Counted from the first letter of the stretch, positions 1-6,194 are shown. The stretch is 8,508 bases of DNA from an uncultured bacterium (GCA_948742005.1 CAPYQR010000064.1:1-8508); one strand, 5' to 3'. Program-made: numbers and translations. Notes: generated by a model from the sequence alone, not told the origin.

Positions 1-59
1 AAAACATCATCTGTCGGGATTGATTTAATTGAAAATTCTTGTCTAAATTCTTTGTTCAT
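1..59 (-). CDS. N-terminus of an unidentified protein (runs off left edge)
   Basis: An ATG at 59-57 on the minus strand opens a frame that stays open to the window edge and encodes MNKEFRQEFSIKSIPTDDVF. The composition is charged and protein-like, but 19 complete codons are too few to name a family. No Shine-Dalgarno sequence is visible; the bases before the ATG are almost all A and T. An intrinsic terminator on the same strand lies only about 26 bp upstream, so the gene may be controlled by attenuation or may have its own very close start. The opposite strand is also open here to a stop at 76-78, but that reading looks like an antisense shadow. I am moderately sure that a gene starts here and cannot say what it does. 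Confidence 0.45.
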   Translation of the reverse strand, partial: MNKEFRQEFSIKSIPTDDV

Positions 60-84
60 AAAATTTATTTTATCATAATAATAA

Positions 85-117
85 AATAAAAAAAGCTCTT
101 GTCTCTCCACAAGAGCC
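85..117 (-). terminator. Intrinsic terminator (minus strand)
   Basis: Read on the minus strand, GCTCTTGT (116-109), a six-base loop GGAGAG and ACAAGAGC (102-95) form a perfect 8-bp stem. Seven U residues follow at once (94-88), then more U/A. The plus-strand reading has no U-tract, so only the minus orientation works. No minus-strand gene ends nearby: era ends about 800 bp to the right, beyond the prepilin gene. The element therefore serves either as an attenuator in the leader of the gene at 59 or as the end of a short RNA started within about 120-250. Confidence 0.75.
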
Positions 118-180
118 TAGTAGCAAATACGGCATTTATACTTAATTAGACGTATATTTTTTAAATTTGTTCCAAAATTG

Positions 181-209
181 TTGCTTAATTTTTATTTAAA
201 ATTTATAAT
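181..209 (+). promoter_or_regulatory. Candidate sigma-70 promoter of the prepilin gene
   Basis: TTGCTT (181-186), a 17-bp spacer and a perfect TATAAT (204-209) are correctly placed to start transcription near 216, about 35 nt before the prepilin ATG at 252. The -35 box matches consensus at only three positions, and in DNA this AT-rich chance matches are common. Confidence 0.4.
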
Positions 210-218
210 TTGATAAGG

Positions 219-248
219 ATAATAAAAATTAGTATTTACGAAAGTTAA
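219..248 (-). promoter_or_regulatory. Weak candidate promoter for a short leader/small RNA
   Basis: On the minus strand TTAACT (248-243), an 18-bp spacer and TATTAT (224-219) would start a transcript near 212, which would meet the terminator at 117-85 after roughly 125 nt. It is back-to-back with the prepilin promoter. The match is imperfect and the region is nearly all A and T, so this is tentative; it is listed because the terminator needs a source of transcripts. Confidence 0.2.
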
Positions 249-251
249 AGT

Positions 252-893
252 ATGAAAATTAATAAATTATTTGCGTTTACTCTGGTTGAAATTTTAATAG
301 TTTTAACAATAATCGGATTTTTATCGGTAATCGCTTTAAGAAACCTGACAAGCAACAACTTTAAAACAAAACAATTTCAAGCAAGCGCTTATAAAGTTGT
401 TGAAGAGTTTCAAAGTGCATCAATTAAAATAAGAGAAATTGAAACAAATAAATGTCCAACAGGCGAATTTGCAACAAATATCATGGGAGATATGGAATTT
501 TCGCTTTATTCAGCACCATCCGTTCTTGCAACGTCTGAAGATGTTTTAAATTTATATAGCAATTATTTAAAAATGGAAAACAAAGGGGCTGATTTTTGCA
601 GTCATACAAAAGCATTTTCCGAAACATACTGTACAGGGGAAGACAATAAAACAATCAAAGGTGCTAGAATTTCAGAAAATATGCATATCGGAATTGAAGT
701 AATTTCAAATCCTGAAACAGGCGCACTTGCAGATTGTCCGAATTATTACCGTGTTAATCCCAACGAAGAAGTAACGGGAACGGGAAAATGCTGGGGAAGA
801 TTATATTTAGATGCAAACGGAATAGAAGGTCCAAATAAATATGGCGAGGATGCTTTTGTTTTCGGGCTTAATGCTTCGGGAATCATTTATTAA
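252..893 (+). CDS. Type IV prepilin-like protein (N-terminal methylation motif)
   Basis: This 213-residue protein is a pilin or pseudopilin subunit of a type IV pilus or type II secretion-like filament. It should be inserted in the inner membrane, cut by prepilin peptidase and then assembled. The class III signal is clear: a short basic leader MKINKLFA, then FTLVEILIVLTIIGFLSVIA, with cleavage expected between A8 and F9, which puts E13 at mature position 5. The -1 residue is Ala where Gly is usual. The hydrophobic helix spans about 9-30. Five cysteines (68, 116, 127, 162, 180) lie in the globular part. Near the C-terminus the segment LDANGIEGPNKYGEDAF resembles the Asp/Asn/Gly-rich loops of calcium-binding minor pseudopilins (inference). 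The start is fixed by the signal, although no Shine-Dalgarno sequence is visible. No assembly ATPase, platform protein or peptidase gene is adjacent, so its system is encoded elsewhere. Which filament it joins is unknown. Confidence 0.88.
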   Translation: MKINKLFAFTLVEILIVLTIIGFLSVIALRNLTSNNFKTKQFQASAYKVVEEFQSASIKIREIETNKCPTGEFATNIMGDMEFSLYSAPSVLATSEDVLNLYSNYLKMENKGADFCSHTKAFSETYCTGEDNKTIKGARISENMHIGIEVISNPETGALADCPNYYRVNPNEEVTGTGKCWGRLYLDANGIEGPNKYGEDAFVFGLNASGIIY

Positions 894-912
894 ATTTAAT
901 TTAAGTTAAAAT

Positions 913-1830
913 TTATTCAAAACCAAAACTTTTGATTTTATTCTTGTCTTTAAGCCAATTTTTCTCAACCCGTACAAAAAGCTCAAGAAAAACTTTTTTA
1001 TCAACTGTTTTTTCAAGCTCAAGTCTGGCGCTTGTTCCGATTTTTTTAAGCATTGAACCTGCTTTGCCGATTAAAATCCCTTTTTGGCTTTCATTATTAA
1101 CAATTATTTTTGCTTTAATCTTGTCAATTTTTTCTTCTTCAACATATTCCTCAATCAAAACAGCAACACTGTGCGGAACTTCGTCTTTTGTATTCAGGAT
1201 TATTTTTTCCCTTATGATTTCGCCTGCAATTTCTCTAAGATTTGTATCTGTGATTGTATCGCTATCATAAAACTTTTCCCCTTCTTGAAGATAAGATTTT
1301 ATTTTATCAAGCAAATCATTAACATTTCTTCCTGTTTTTGCACTGATTTTAATTGAATCTATATTTTTTTCAATCATTTTTTTATAAGTATAAAAATTTA
1401 AATCTCTTTTTTCAATATCTTTGATTAAATCCACCTTATTTGCAACCAAAACCACAGGAGCTTTTGCATTTTCAAGATAATTTTTCCAAATCCACTTGTC
1501 TCCCAAACCACAAGGCTCTGTTGCATCAATCAAAAATAAAATTAAATCAACATCACTCAGCGCTTCTTGTGATTGTGAAGATAAATATTTGCCTAATTCA
1601 TTTAAGGGTTTGTGAATTCCCGGTGTATCAATTAAAATAATCTGCGAATTTGAATCAGTATAGATTCCTTTTAAATTTTTTCTTGTTGTTTGTTTCAAAG
1701 GGGTTGCAATAGAAATCTTCTGACCTAAAATTTGATTTAAAAGAGTTGATTTACCTGCATTTGGACGCGCAACAAGTGCAACAACGCCCGATTTAAAAGA
1801 ATTTGTATTGTTTTGTTTCATTTTGTCCAT
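913..1830 (-). CDS. era: GTPase Era
   Basis: Era is a Ras-like GTPase with a KH RNA-binding domain that binds the 3' end of 16S rRNA and acts in 30S subunit maturation, partly at the inner membrane. All G motifs are present: G1 ARPNAGKS (21-28), G2 region ATPLKQTTRK (42-51), G3 DTPG (68-71), G4 NKVD (131-134) and G5 SAK (163-165). The KH domain covers about 205-300, with the diagnostic QKGILIGKAGSMLKKIG (249-265). The length of 305 is normal for the family. G1 begins with Ala where Gly is usual, probably harmless. The ATG at 1830 follows a run of A with no Shine-Dalgarno sequence; a second ATG at 1821 (M4) has GGA about 8 nt upstream and may be the real start. The gene stands alone and converges with the prepilin gene, 19 bp between stops. 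Confidence 0.97.
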   Translation of the reverse strand: MDKMKQNNTNSFKSGVVALVARPNAGKSTLLNQILGQKISIATPLKQTTRKNLKGIYTDSNSQIILIDTPGIHKPLNELGKYLSSQSQEALSDVDLILFLIDATEPCGLGDKWIWKNYLENAKAPVVLVANKVDLIKDIEKRDLNFYTYKKMIEKNIDSIKISAKTGRNVNDLLDKIKSYLQEGEKFYDSDTITDTNLREIAGEIIREKIILNTKDEVPHSVAVLIEEYVEEEKIDKIKAKIIVNNESQKGILIGKAGSMLKKIGTSARLELEKTVDKKVFLELFVRVEKNWLKDKNKIKSFGFE

Positions 1831-1836
1831 TTTTTT

Positions 1837-1865
1837 TTAAAAAACTGTTATATTTATATTATAAT
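1837..1865 (+). promoter_or_regulatory. Candidate promoter of the 645-residue membrane protein gene
   Basis: TTAAAA (1837-1842), a 17-bp spacer and TATAAT (1860-1865) are suitably placed for a start near 1872 and a 32-nt leader. The -10 box shares bases with the opposing era -10 box, so the two promoters probably exclude each other. The -35 match is weak in an A/T run. Confidence 0.3.
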
Positions 1866-1886
1866 ATTGATTATTATAGAACACAA
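1858..1886 (-). promoter_or_regulatory. Candidate era promoter
   Basis: On the minus strand TTGTGT (1886-1881), a 17-bp spacer and perfect TATAAT (1863-1858) would start transcription near 1851, leaving a leader of about 20 nt before era. The -10 box overlaps the one proposed for the divergent gene. Confidence 0.4.
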
Positions 1887-1890
1887 CAAA

Positions 1891-1896
1891 AAGGAT
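1891..1896 (+). promoter_or_regulatory. Ribosome binding site that fixes a GTG start
   Basis: AAGGAT lies 7 nt before GTG at 1904. It is the only good Shine-Dalgarno match in the region, and the start it selects gives a complete signal peptide, so GTG is preferred over any later ATG. Confidence 0.65.
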
Positions 1897-1903
1897 AGCA
1901 AAA

Positions 1904-3841
1904 GTGAACAAAGGCTGTAAAAAAATATTTATTTCAACTTTGCTTTTATCATTAACTCTTGGTTTTAATACTGTATTTGGAGCAGATGCATATAAAAATT
2001 CATTATTAAAGGTTGAACTTTTAAAAAAGACTTCGGGCGATTACAGCATTAATTTATACACCCAAAAAAGATATCAAGAACCCGTTAAAGTCATCAAAAA
2101 AAGCGACTACAGCTATTATATCCTTTTGCCTGAAACAAAAAATTCCGCAATCAAAACAAGCGCCCCCTCAGGCGACATCAGAAACGTAAGCATCAGCCTG
2201 CATCCTTACGCAGGACAAGATAACGCAAGCGGATACACCAAAATCAACATTAACACTACAAAACCAATTAATTTTGAACTTGACGTTAAACAATTAAGCC
2301 AAAGTTCAACCCCAAAACAAACAATCACCGCGCAAGTAAATAACCCCTCACAAGCAAATCAAGCACTTCAAAACATCAGCCTTGCCAAAGAAACAGCATC
2401 AAAAGAAGCGCAAAAAAGCGCTTTAAGCGAACAAACCGCACAAAATTCTCAAAAAAAAAATTCAGATTCTTCTCAAGATTCTAAAAAAATAACCCTCGCA
2501 CAACCGCAAAGCACACAAACGCAAAAAACCCAAAACACAAAACAAGCACTACTTCCCCCAAAACCATCTCAAAACAATTCAAAATCCAACACACAAAAAA
2601 CTGCACCTAAACAAAAAATTACACCCTTACAAAAGCCCCGTCAAAACACTCAAAAACTTGCAGTTATCCCAACAAAAACAACTGCGGCTGCAAAACCCGA
2701 AACAAAAACAGCTCCGCTTCCTTTGAGCTCTGAAAGTTTAAATTTTGCAGTAAAACAAGGGGAAGAAAAACAAATTTCAAAACCCGCGCCCAAGCTTGAT
2801 ACAGTAAAACAAAAACCCGTTATACAAGAGGAAAATATTGATAATAAAATTAACGAAGAATTAAACAGCGTTGAATCAAGCAATGAAAACTTAGAAAATA
2901 GCAGCATAAATAATGATAAAAAATTAAAAATAAAATTCGAAAACAGCCTTAATAAATTCAAACGAAATATCAAAAAAATACCTGTTTATCTTGAAAAAAT
3001 CAAAACCGCTTTAGCCGCAAAGCTTGATTCCAAAGGCTTAAACTTTGTAGATTTTGCGCTAATTTTGGGTTCATTCTTAACTGCGTTTTTACTAATATTA
3101 TTCCTTTTAACAAAAAAACAATCCGCACCTGTTAAAATAAGAAAAAGAGAAGAATTACTGGAAGATGCGGAAATAAAAAAAGAAAATCAAACAAACGAAG
3201 AGCCTCAAAAAGCAGAGTTTTTTGTATTTGATGAAAATGTTAAACAAACAAGGCTTCAAGCAGATAATTCAAACAAAAACTTTGAATTATCATCCTTTGA
3301 ACCTGATAAAAACTATGCTTATGATTCAAGCAACGAATATGAAATCATCCAAAAAATCTTAAAAGAAGACAGCTCAATTGAAATTGAACCGCCTGCTAAA
3401 TACAAAGAAGAAGAACGCAAAGAAATCAAAGATGCTTTAGAATCAAAAGAAACACAAACACAACAAGAACCCGAGAACAAAGAAGAAAGCTTTGAAATTC
3501 TTGTCAAAGAAGCACAAACAATTAAAAACAGCGAAAAACAAGAAAAAGAAGAACAAAAAATACAGCAAGAACGTCCAAAAGTCCTCTCAAGCGTAGAAAT
3601 AGCTCCCCAGAGGGGTTTTATGTGTGTTTTGTATAACAACAACATAAATCTTATGGGCTATATTTTTGATGATGTTTTTGCACTTCATAATTTCAAACGC
3701 GAAAAACTTAACAACTACGACATTAAATTCCGCCTGTCAGATAAAGACGACAAAGGCGCTAATTTCATTGTAAAAATTGACGATTCAAAAATGGTCATAA
3801 GAGCAACAAAATTAAAAATGACAAAAGAAGTTTTGATGTAA
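1904..3841 (+). CDS. Secretory single-pass membrane scaffold, FimV-like layout, function unknown
   Basis: I do not recognise a named family for this 645-residue protein; its layout is clear. Residues 1-27 form a signal peptide (basic MNKGCKK, hydrophobic core, VFGA-type cleavage). Residues about 30-130 look like a small beta domain with alternating hydrophobic strands and a YYILLP segment, reminiscent of AMIN domains of periplasmic wall- or pilus-binding proteins (weak inference). Residues about 130-310 are a low-complexity Gln/Lys/Thr/Ser/Pro/Ala linker, suited to crossing the periplasm. A basic amphipathic stretch (about 340-378) leads to one membrane helix (about 384-403, FALILGSFLTAFLLILFLLT), followed by TKK and KIRKRE, so the C-terminus should be cytoplasmic. 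An acidic coiled linker (about 410-560) ends in a compact domain at about 565-645. This order resembles FimV/TspA pole-organising proteins, but I see no LysM motif and no TPR. GTG is the start. A 10-A run at 2451-2460 lies in the linker. A 54-codon gene follows after 4 nt. Confidence 0.85.
   Translation: MNKGCKKIFISTLLLSLTLGFNTVFGADAYKNSLLKVELLKKTSGDYSINLYTQKRYQEPVKVIKKSDYSYYILLPETKNSAIKTSAPSGDIRNVSISLHPYAGQDNASGYTKININTTKPINFELDVKQLSQSSTPKQTITAQVNNPSQANQALQNISLAKETASKEAQKSALSEQTAQNSQKKNSDSSQDSKKITLAQPQSTQTQKTQNTKQALLPPKPSQNNSKSNTQKTAPKQKITPLQKPRQNTQKLAVIPTKTTAAAKPETKTAPLPLSSESLNFAVKQGEEKQISKPAPKLDTVKQKPVIQEENIDNKINEELNSVESSNENLENSSINNDKKLKIKFENSLNKFKRNIKKIPVYLEKIKTALAAKLDSKGLNFVDFALILGSFLTAFLLILFLLTKKQSAPVKIRKREELLEDAEIKKENQTNEEPQKAEFFVFDENVKQTRLQADNSNKNFELSSFEPDKNYAYDSSNEYEIIQKILKEDSSIEIEPPAKYKEEERKEIKDALESKETQTQQEPENKEESFEILVKEAQTIKNSEKQEKEEQKIQQERPKVLSSVEIAPQRGFMCVLYNNNINLMGYIFDDVFALHNFKREKLNNYDIKFRLSDKDDKGANFIVKIDDSKMVIRATKLKMTKEVLM
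2451..2460 (+). repeat. Ten-adenine homopolymer inside a coding region
   Basis: An uninterrupted A10 tract codes for part of QKKN in the linker of the membrane scaffold, upstream of its transmembrane helix. One-base slippage would truncate the protein before it is anchored, so the tract could act as an on/off site, or be a hotspot for sequencing error. Confidence 0.85.
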
Positions 3842-3845
3842 AAAA

Positions 3846-4010
3846 ATGAAAAACGAATTCCAAAAAGACAAAAACCCGCAAAAAACCAAGCAATCAAAGA
3901 AAAAACCAAAATACAAATCCCTAAACCACAAAAGCTGGGGGATTGATTTTAATAAAAACGAATATCAAGAAATTATTCTCTCTAACTCAAATCATCCTGA
4001 GATAATCTAG
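3846..4010 (+). CDS. Small basic hypothetical protein, 54 residues
   Basis: An ATG 4 nt after the stop of the membrane scaffold gene opens a 54-codon frame ending with TAG at 4008-4010. The N-terminal half is very basic and probably disordered (Lys-rich, with KQSKKKPKYK at 15-24). The second half contains a more ordered-looking KSWGIDFNKNEYQEIILS (29-46) that could be the conserved part. A stop lies in frame at 3834-3836, so 3846 is the only possible ATG start. No strong Shine-Dalgarno sequence exists (AGAAG lies 15 nt away), which suggests translation coupled to the upstream gene. Spacing and non-random composition argue for a real gene; the small size leaves doubt. A nucleic-acid- or membrane-binding partner of the scaffold is possible but unproven. 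Confidence 0.55.
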   Translation: MKNEFQKDKNPQKTKQSKKKPKYKSLNHKSWGIDFNKNEYQEIILSNSNHPEII

Positions 4011-4019
4011 AAAAGACGT

Positions 4020-4580
4020 TTATTGCGCATCATTCATTTGCTGCACGGAATCTGCGGATTTCATTTCCTGCAATCTTTGTTGTCCATTCATAACAACTTG
4101 ATATAATCTGTTTAAATCTTGTTCTAAATTATTTAAAAGCTGCTGCGCATATTCTTGCGATTCTTCTTTCATTCTTATTGAATCACTTTTTGCGCTCAAC
4201 CTTAATTCTTGCGCTTCGTTAAAAGCTTGCATTTTAATCTGCTGACATTCTTCAAAAACGCTTTGTCTGAATTTTTCAGCATGTTCTTCCATTGCTTTAT
4301 TTAAACTTGACTCGTTTAAAAGCTTATATCTTTCATTTTCGGCATCTTGAATAATGCGCTCAGCTCTAAGCTTAGCTTCTTGCAAAATTTCATCTTTTTT
4401 CTTTAAAATAATTCTCGCATCGTTAATTTCATCCGAAACCGCATTAGGAAAAGCATTAACGATTTTATAAAGTTCTCTGGTATTAACAATCATACGACCT
4501 GGGAATATCGGAATACCGTCATCGCACAATGTACTTAAATCGTTGATTAAATCAAACATTTTATCTATAGATTCTGCCAT
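4020..4580 (-). CDS. DivIVA-like coiled-coil protein linked to coaD
   Basis: This 186-residue cytoplasmic protein belongs, by its sequence pattern, to the DivIVA-like/ATP-synthase-B-like family that lies beside coaD in clostridia and has a cyanobacterial form often labelled DivIVA. Visible hallmarks are a short hydrophobic start with IPIFPGRMIVN (23-33), a helical segment on conserved-looking NAFPNAVSDEINDARIIL, then a long Glu/Lys/Gln/Ala-rich coiled coil (about 55-150) with the KKDEILQEAKLRAERIIQDA pattern, and an ending near YAQQLLNNLEQDLNRLYQVV and NGQQRL (about 144-170) that matches my memory of the cyanobacterial members. The ATG lies 6 nt after the coaD stop; AAAGG at 4597-4593 sits inside the end of coaD about 12 nt upstream. 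It is very probably co-transcribed with coaD. Its role (cell shape, division or polar scaffolding) is inferred from the DivIVA name, not shown. Confidence 0.78.
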   Translation of the reverse strand: MAESIDKMFDLINDLSTLCDDGIPIFPGRMIVNTRELYKIVNAFPNAVSDEINDARIILKKKDEILQEAKLRAERIIQDAENERYKLLNESSLNKAMEEHAEKFRQSVFEECQQIKMQAFNEAQELRLSAKSDSIRMKEESQEYAQQLLNNLEQDLNRLYQVVMNGQQRLQEMKSADSVQQMNDAQ

Positions 4581-4586
4581 TTTGTC

Positions 4587-5093
4587 TTATAACCTTTCCT
4601 GTGATTTTTTAAGATATTCTACAACATTTTTGGGGACAAATTTAGAAATATCCGTATTATGAGTTGATAGTTCCCTTACAATACTTGATGAAATAAAGTT
4701 ATGCTCGGGTCTTGTTGATAAAAAAACAGTATCGATTTCATGTGCAATTACTTGATTTGTTTGACAAAGCTGAACTTCATATTCAAAATCAGTAATTGTT
4801 CTAAGTCCTCTTATTAAAAATTTTGCACCGATTTTTCTTGCATATTCTACCGTCAACCCGTCAAAAGAATCAACACGGACATTTTGAAAATCCTTAATAA
4901 CTTCTTTTATCAAATTAACGCGTTCTCCTACAGATAAAAACGGTTTTTTTGAAGGATGATTCAAAACAGCAATAACAACCTCATCAAACATCCTGCTTGC
5001 ACGCTCCAAAACGTCCAGATGTCCGTTAGTAATGGGGTCAAAACTGCCCGGATAAAGAGCAATTTTTTTATTAGTTGTGCTATTTTGTACCAT
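4587..5093 (-). CDS. coaD: Phosphopantetheine adenylyltransferase (PPAT)
   Basis: PPAT joins 4'-phosphopantetheine and ATP to give dephospho-CoA and pyrophosphate, the penultimate step of coenzyme A synthesis, in the cytoplasm. The nucleotidyltransferase signature is intact: YPGSFDPITNGHLD (14-27) contains the TNGH version of the HIGH motif. IRGLRTITDFEYE (94-106) and SSSIVRELS (135-143) are the other conserved PPAT segments. At 168 residues it is close to the usual 160 or so, with a slightly extended N-terminus (MVQNSTTNKK before IALYPGS). No Shine-Dalgarno sequence precedes the ATG; instead a TATAAT lies 6 bp upstream, which suggests a leaderless mRNA. The DivIVA-like gene follows 6 nt after the stop. 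Upstream on the same strand, 101 bp away, the flagellar switch operon ends, so some read-through is possible. Confidence 0.97.
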   Translation of the reverse strand: MVQNSTTNKKIALYPGSFDPITNGHLDVLERASRMFDEVVIAVLNHPSKKPFLSVGERVNLIKEVIKDFQNVRVDSFDGLTVEYARKIGAKFLIRGLRTITDFEYEVQLCQTNQVIAHEIDTVFLSTRPEHNFISSSIVRELSTHNTDISKFVPKNVVEYLKKSQERL

Positions 5094-5099
5094 ACTATA

Positions 5100-5129
5100 A
5101 TTATAATATCAAAAAATTTATATAACCAA
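5100..5129 (-). promoter_or_regulatory. Candidate coaD promoter giving a leaderless mRNA
   Basis: On the minus strand TTGGTT (5129-5124), an 18-bp spacer and perfect TATAAT (5105-5100) place the transcription start at or next to the A of the coaD ATG (5093). The absence of any Shine-Dalgarno sequence agrees with leaderless initiation. Confidence 0.4.
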
Positions 5130-5194
5130 CTTCAAAACAATTTTTGTTAAATTTTGTATAAATTTCTTAACATTTTTAAATACGTTCTTATTTA

Positions 5195-5782
5195 TTAATT
5201 GTCAATTTCTTCGCTTACATTAATCCCCATGGATTGATTTTCTATTATTTGGATTAATTTATCCTGCCAGCCCGAATCTTTTTTAAGATAAATATCAGCT
5301 CCGCCATTTAAACATTTTACCTTGTTTTCAGCTTTAGATGAAGCAGTAATAACAATTATTTTTGTCGAGAGATTATTTTTTGAAATCATTTTCTTTGTTT
5401 CATGAAGCAAAGTATACCCTTCTTGTTCGGTTGAAACAAACAAATCCATGATAATGTAGTCGAATTTATTATTTACAAAAAAATTAAGTGCGCCAAAAAT
5501 ATCTTTTGAAACAAGAACATTATACCCGAGATTTTTTAACAATATTTTCAATTGATAAGTAACAATCCCAATATCATCAACAACAAGGATGTTGTTTGTA
5601 TCGCGTTCGGATATTTCAAAATTTAAATTTTCAGAGACATTATTAGGATTTATTATTGATTTTAATTTAAAAACACATTCTAATAATGCTTCATCTGCGT
5701 AATTTTCAGGATGTTTGATATGCGCCATATCAAACAATTCCTTAACAATTTCTATATTTACCGATACATTTTCATTATCCAT
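5195..5782 (-). CDS. Receiver-domain (CheY-like) protein with N-terminal extension
   Basis: This 195-residue protein contains one response-regulator receiver domain at about 63-185 and no DNA-binding or enzymatic output domain. The acidic pair is D69-D70 (NILVVDD), the phospho-acceptor is D113 (IIMDLF), the switch Thr is T146 (VITASS), Y165 occupies the aromatic switch position and K168 the conserved Lys. The Lys is followed by Asp where CheY-type proteins have Pro. The first 60 residues form a helical extension of unknown role. AAAGG (5797-5793) overlaps the stop of fliN and sits 10 nt before the ATG, so it is translated in series with fliM and fliN. Position in a flagellar switch operon suggests it transmits a signal to the motor, as CheY does. 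No histidine kinase gene is in the window, so its partner is unknown. Confidence 0.88.
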   Translation of the reverse strand: MDNENVSVNIEIVKELFDMAHIKHPENYADEALLECVFKLKSIINPNNVSENLNFEISERDTNNILVVDDIGIVTYQLKILLKNLGYNVLVSKDIFGALNFFVNNKFDYIIMDLFVSTEQEGYTLLHETKKMISKNNLSTKIIVITASSKAENKVKCLNGGADIYLKKDSGWQDKLIQIIENQSMGINVSEEIDN

Positions 5783-5795
5783 TTATATCTTGCCT

Positions 5796-6194
5796 TTAAA
5801 TTATATTATTTTCGCAAACATTTGTGATTCTAAGCCCAAAATTATCTTCAACAATTACAACTTCACCACGCGCAATTTCACAACCGTTTGCAAGAAGCTT
5901 GACAGGTTGTGTTGTTTTATTTGTTAATTCAATAATTGAACCTTTGGTTAAATCCAAAACATTTTTCAAAGGAAGTTCCGTTTCGCCCAAAATTGCAGAT
6001 AACTCAAGCTCGACATCAAGCAAAAGATTATAAGTTTTAGAACTTTGTTGTTTTTTGGGTCTTTCAATATTTTCTAAAGTTGAAATATCAAGATTCTTAG
6101 GTTCATCCTGCGAATCTTCAATTTCTTGAACAACATCGTTTTCTTGCGCAGAATTTTCCATACTTACTTCAATATCTTTTGATTCGTTCTCCAA
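5796..6194 (-). CDS. fliN: Flagellar motor switch protein FliN
   Basis: FliN forms most of the lower C-ring of the flagellar switch, binds FliM and FliH, and helps set rotation sense and export. The 132-residue product has an acidic, disordered-looking N-terminal half (1-50, many Glu/Asp/Asn) and a SpoA domain at about 57-127. Family landmarks are LLLDVELELSAILGETELPLK (58-78), GSIIELTN, LLANGCEIARGEVVIVEDNFGLRIT (101-125). The start is TTG, chosen because a perfect AAGGAG (6205-6200) lies 5 nt before it; a later ATG (M12, 6161) has only a weak site. The start is 2 nt from the fliM stop and the Shine-Dalgarno sequence is inside fliM, so the two are translationally linked. The receiver gene follows after 13 nt. 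Confidence 0.94.
   Translation of the reverse strand: MENESKDIEVSMENSAQENDVVQEIEDSQDEPKNLDISTLENIERPKKQQSSKTYNLLLDVELELSAILGETELPLKNVLDLTKGSIIELTNKTTQPVKLLANGCEIARGEVVIVEDNFGLRITNVCENNII

Noticed and set aside
1..78. Plus-strand gene ending at TAA 76-78
   Set aside because: The minus strand gives a start codon and a more natural charged N-terminus; the hairpin that follows works as a terminator only on the minus strand.
128..165. Plus-strand hairpin ATACG...CGTAT followed by T-rich sequence as a terminator
   Set aside because: Only five base pairs with a 19-base loop; not convincing.
889..915. AT-only inverted repeat between the prepilin and era stops as a bidirectional terminator
   Set aside because: The stem would be A-U pairs only, with a long loop and no U-tract following a GC-rich stem; too weak to call.
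932..1640. Several plus-strand open frames opposite era
   Set aside because: They lie entirely antisense to a gene with intact Era motifs, are rich in Phe/Ser/Leu as expected from the complement of A-rich coding DNA, and have no start signals.
2290..2720. Possible tandem repeat or CRISPR-like array in the CAA/AAA-rich stretch
   Set aside because: The codons for Gln, Lys, Thr and Asn recur, but there is no fixed unit length and no spacers; it is a low-complexity protein linker.
2650..3645. Minus-strand open frames opposite the membrane scaffold gene
   Set aside because: Ser/Phe/Cys-rich translations are the mirror of the Lys/Glu/Gln-rich linkers; no ribosome binding sites or family features.
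3715..3909. Minus-strand frame across the end of the scaffold gene and the 54-residue gene
   Set aside because: Antisense to two better-supported frames and of shadow-type composition (Phe/Ile/Ser-rich).
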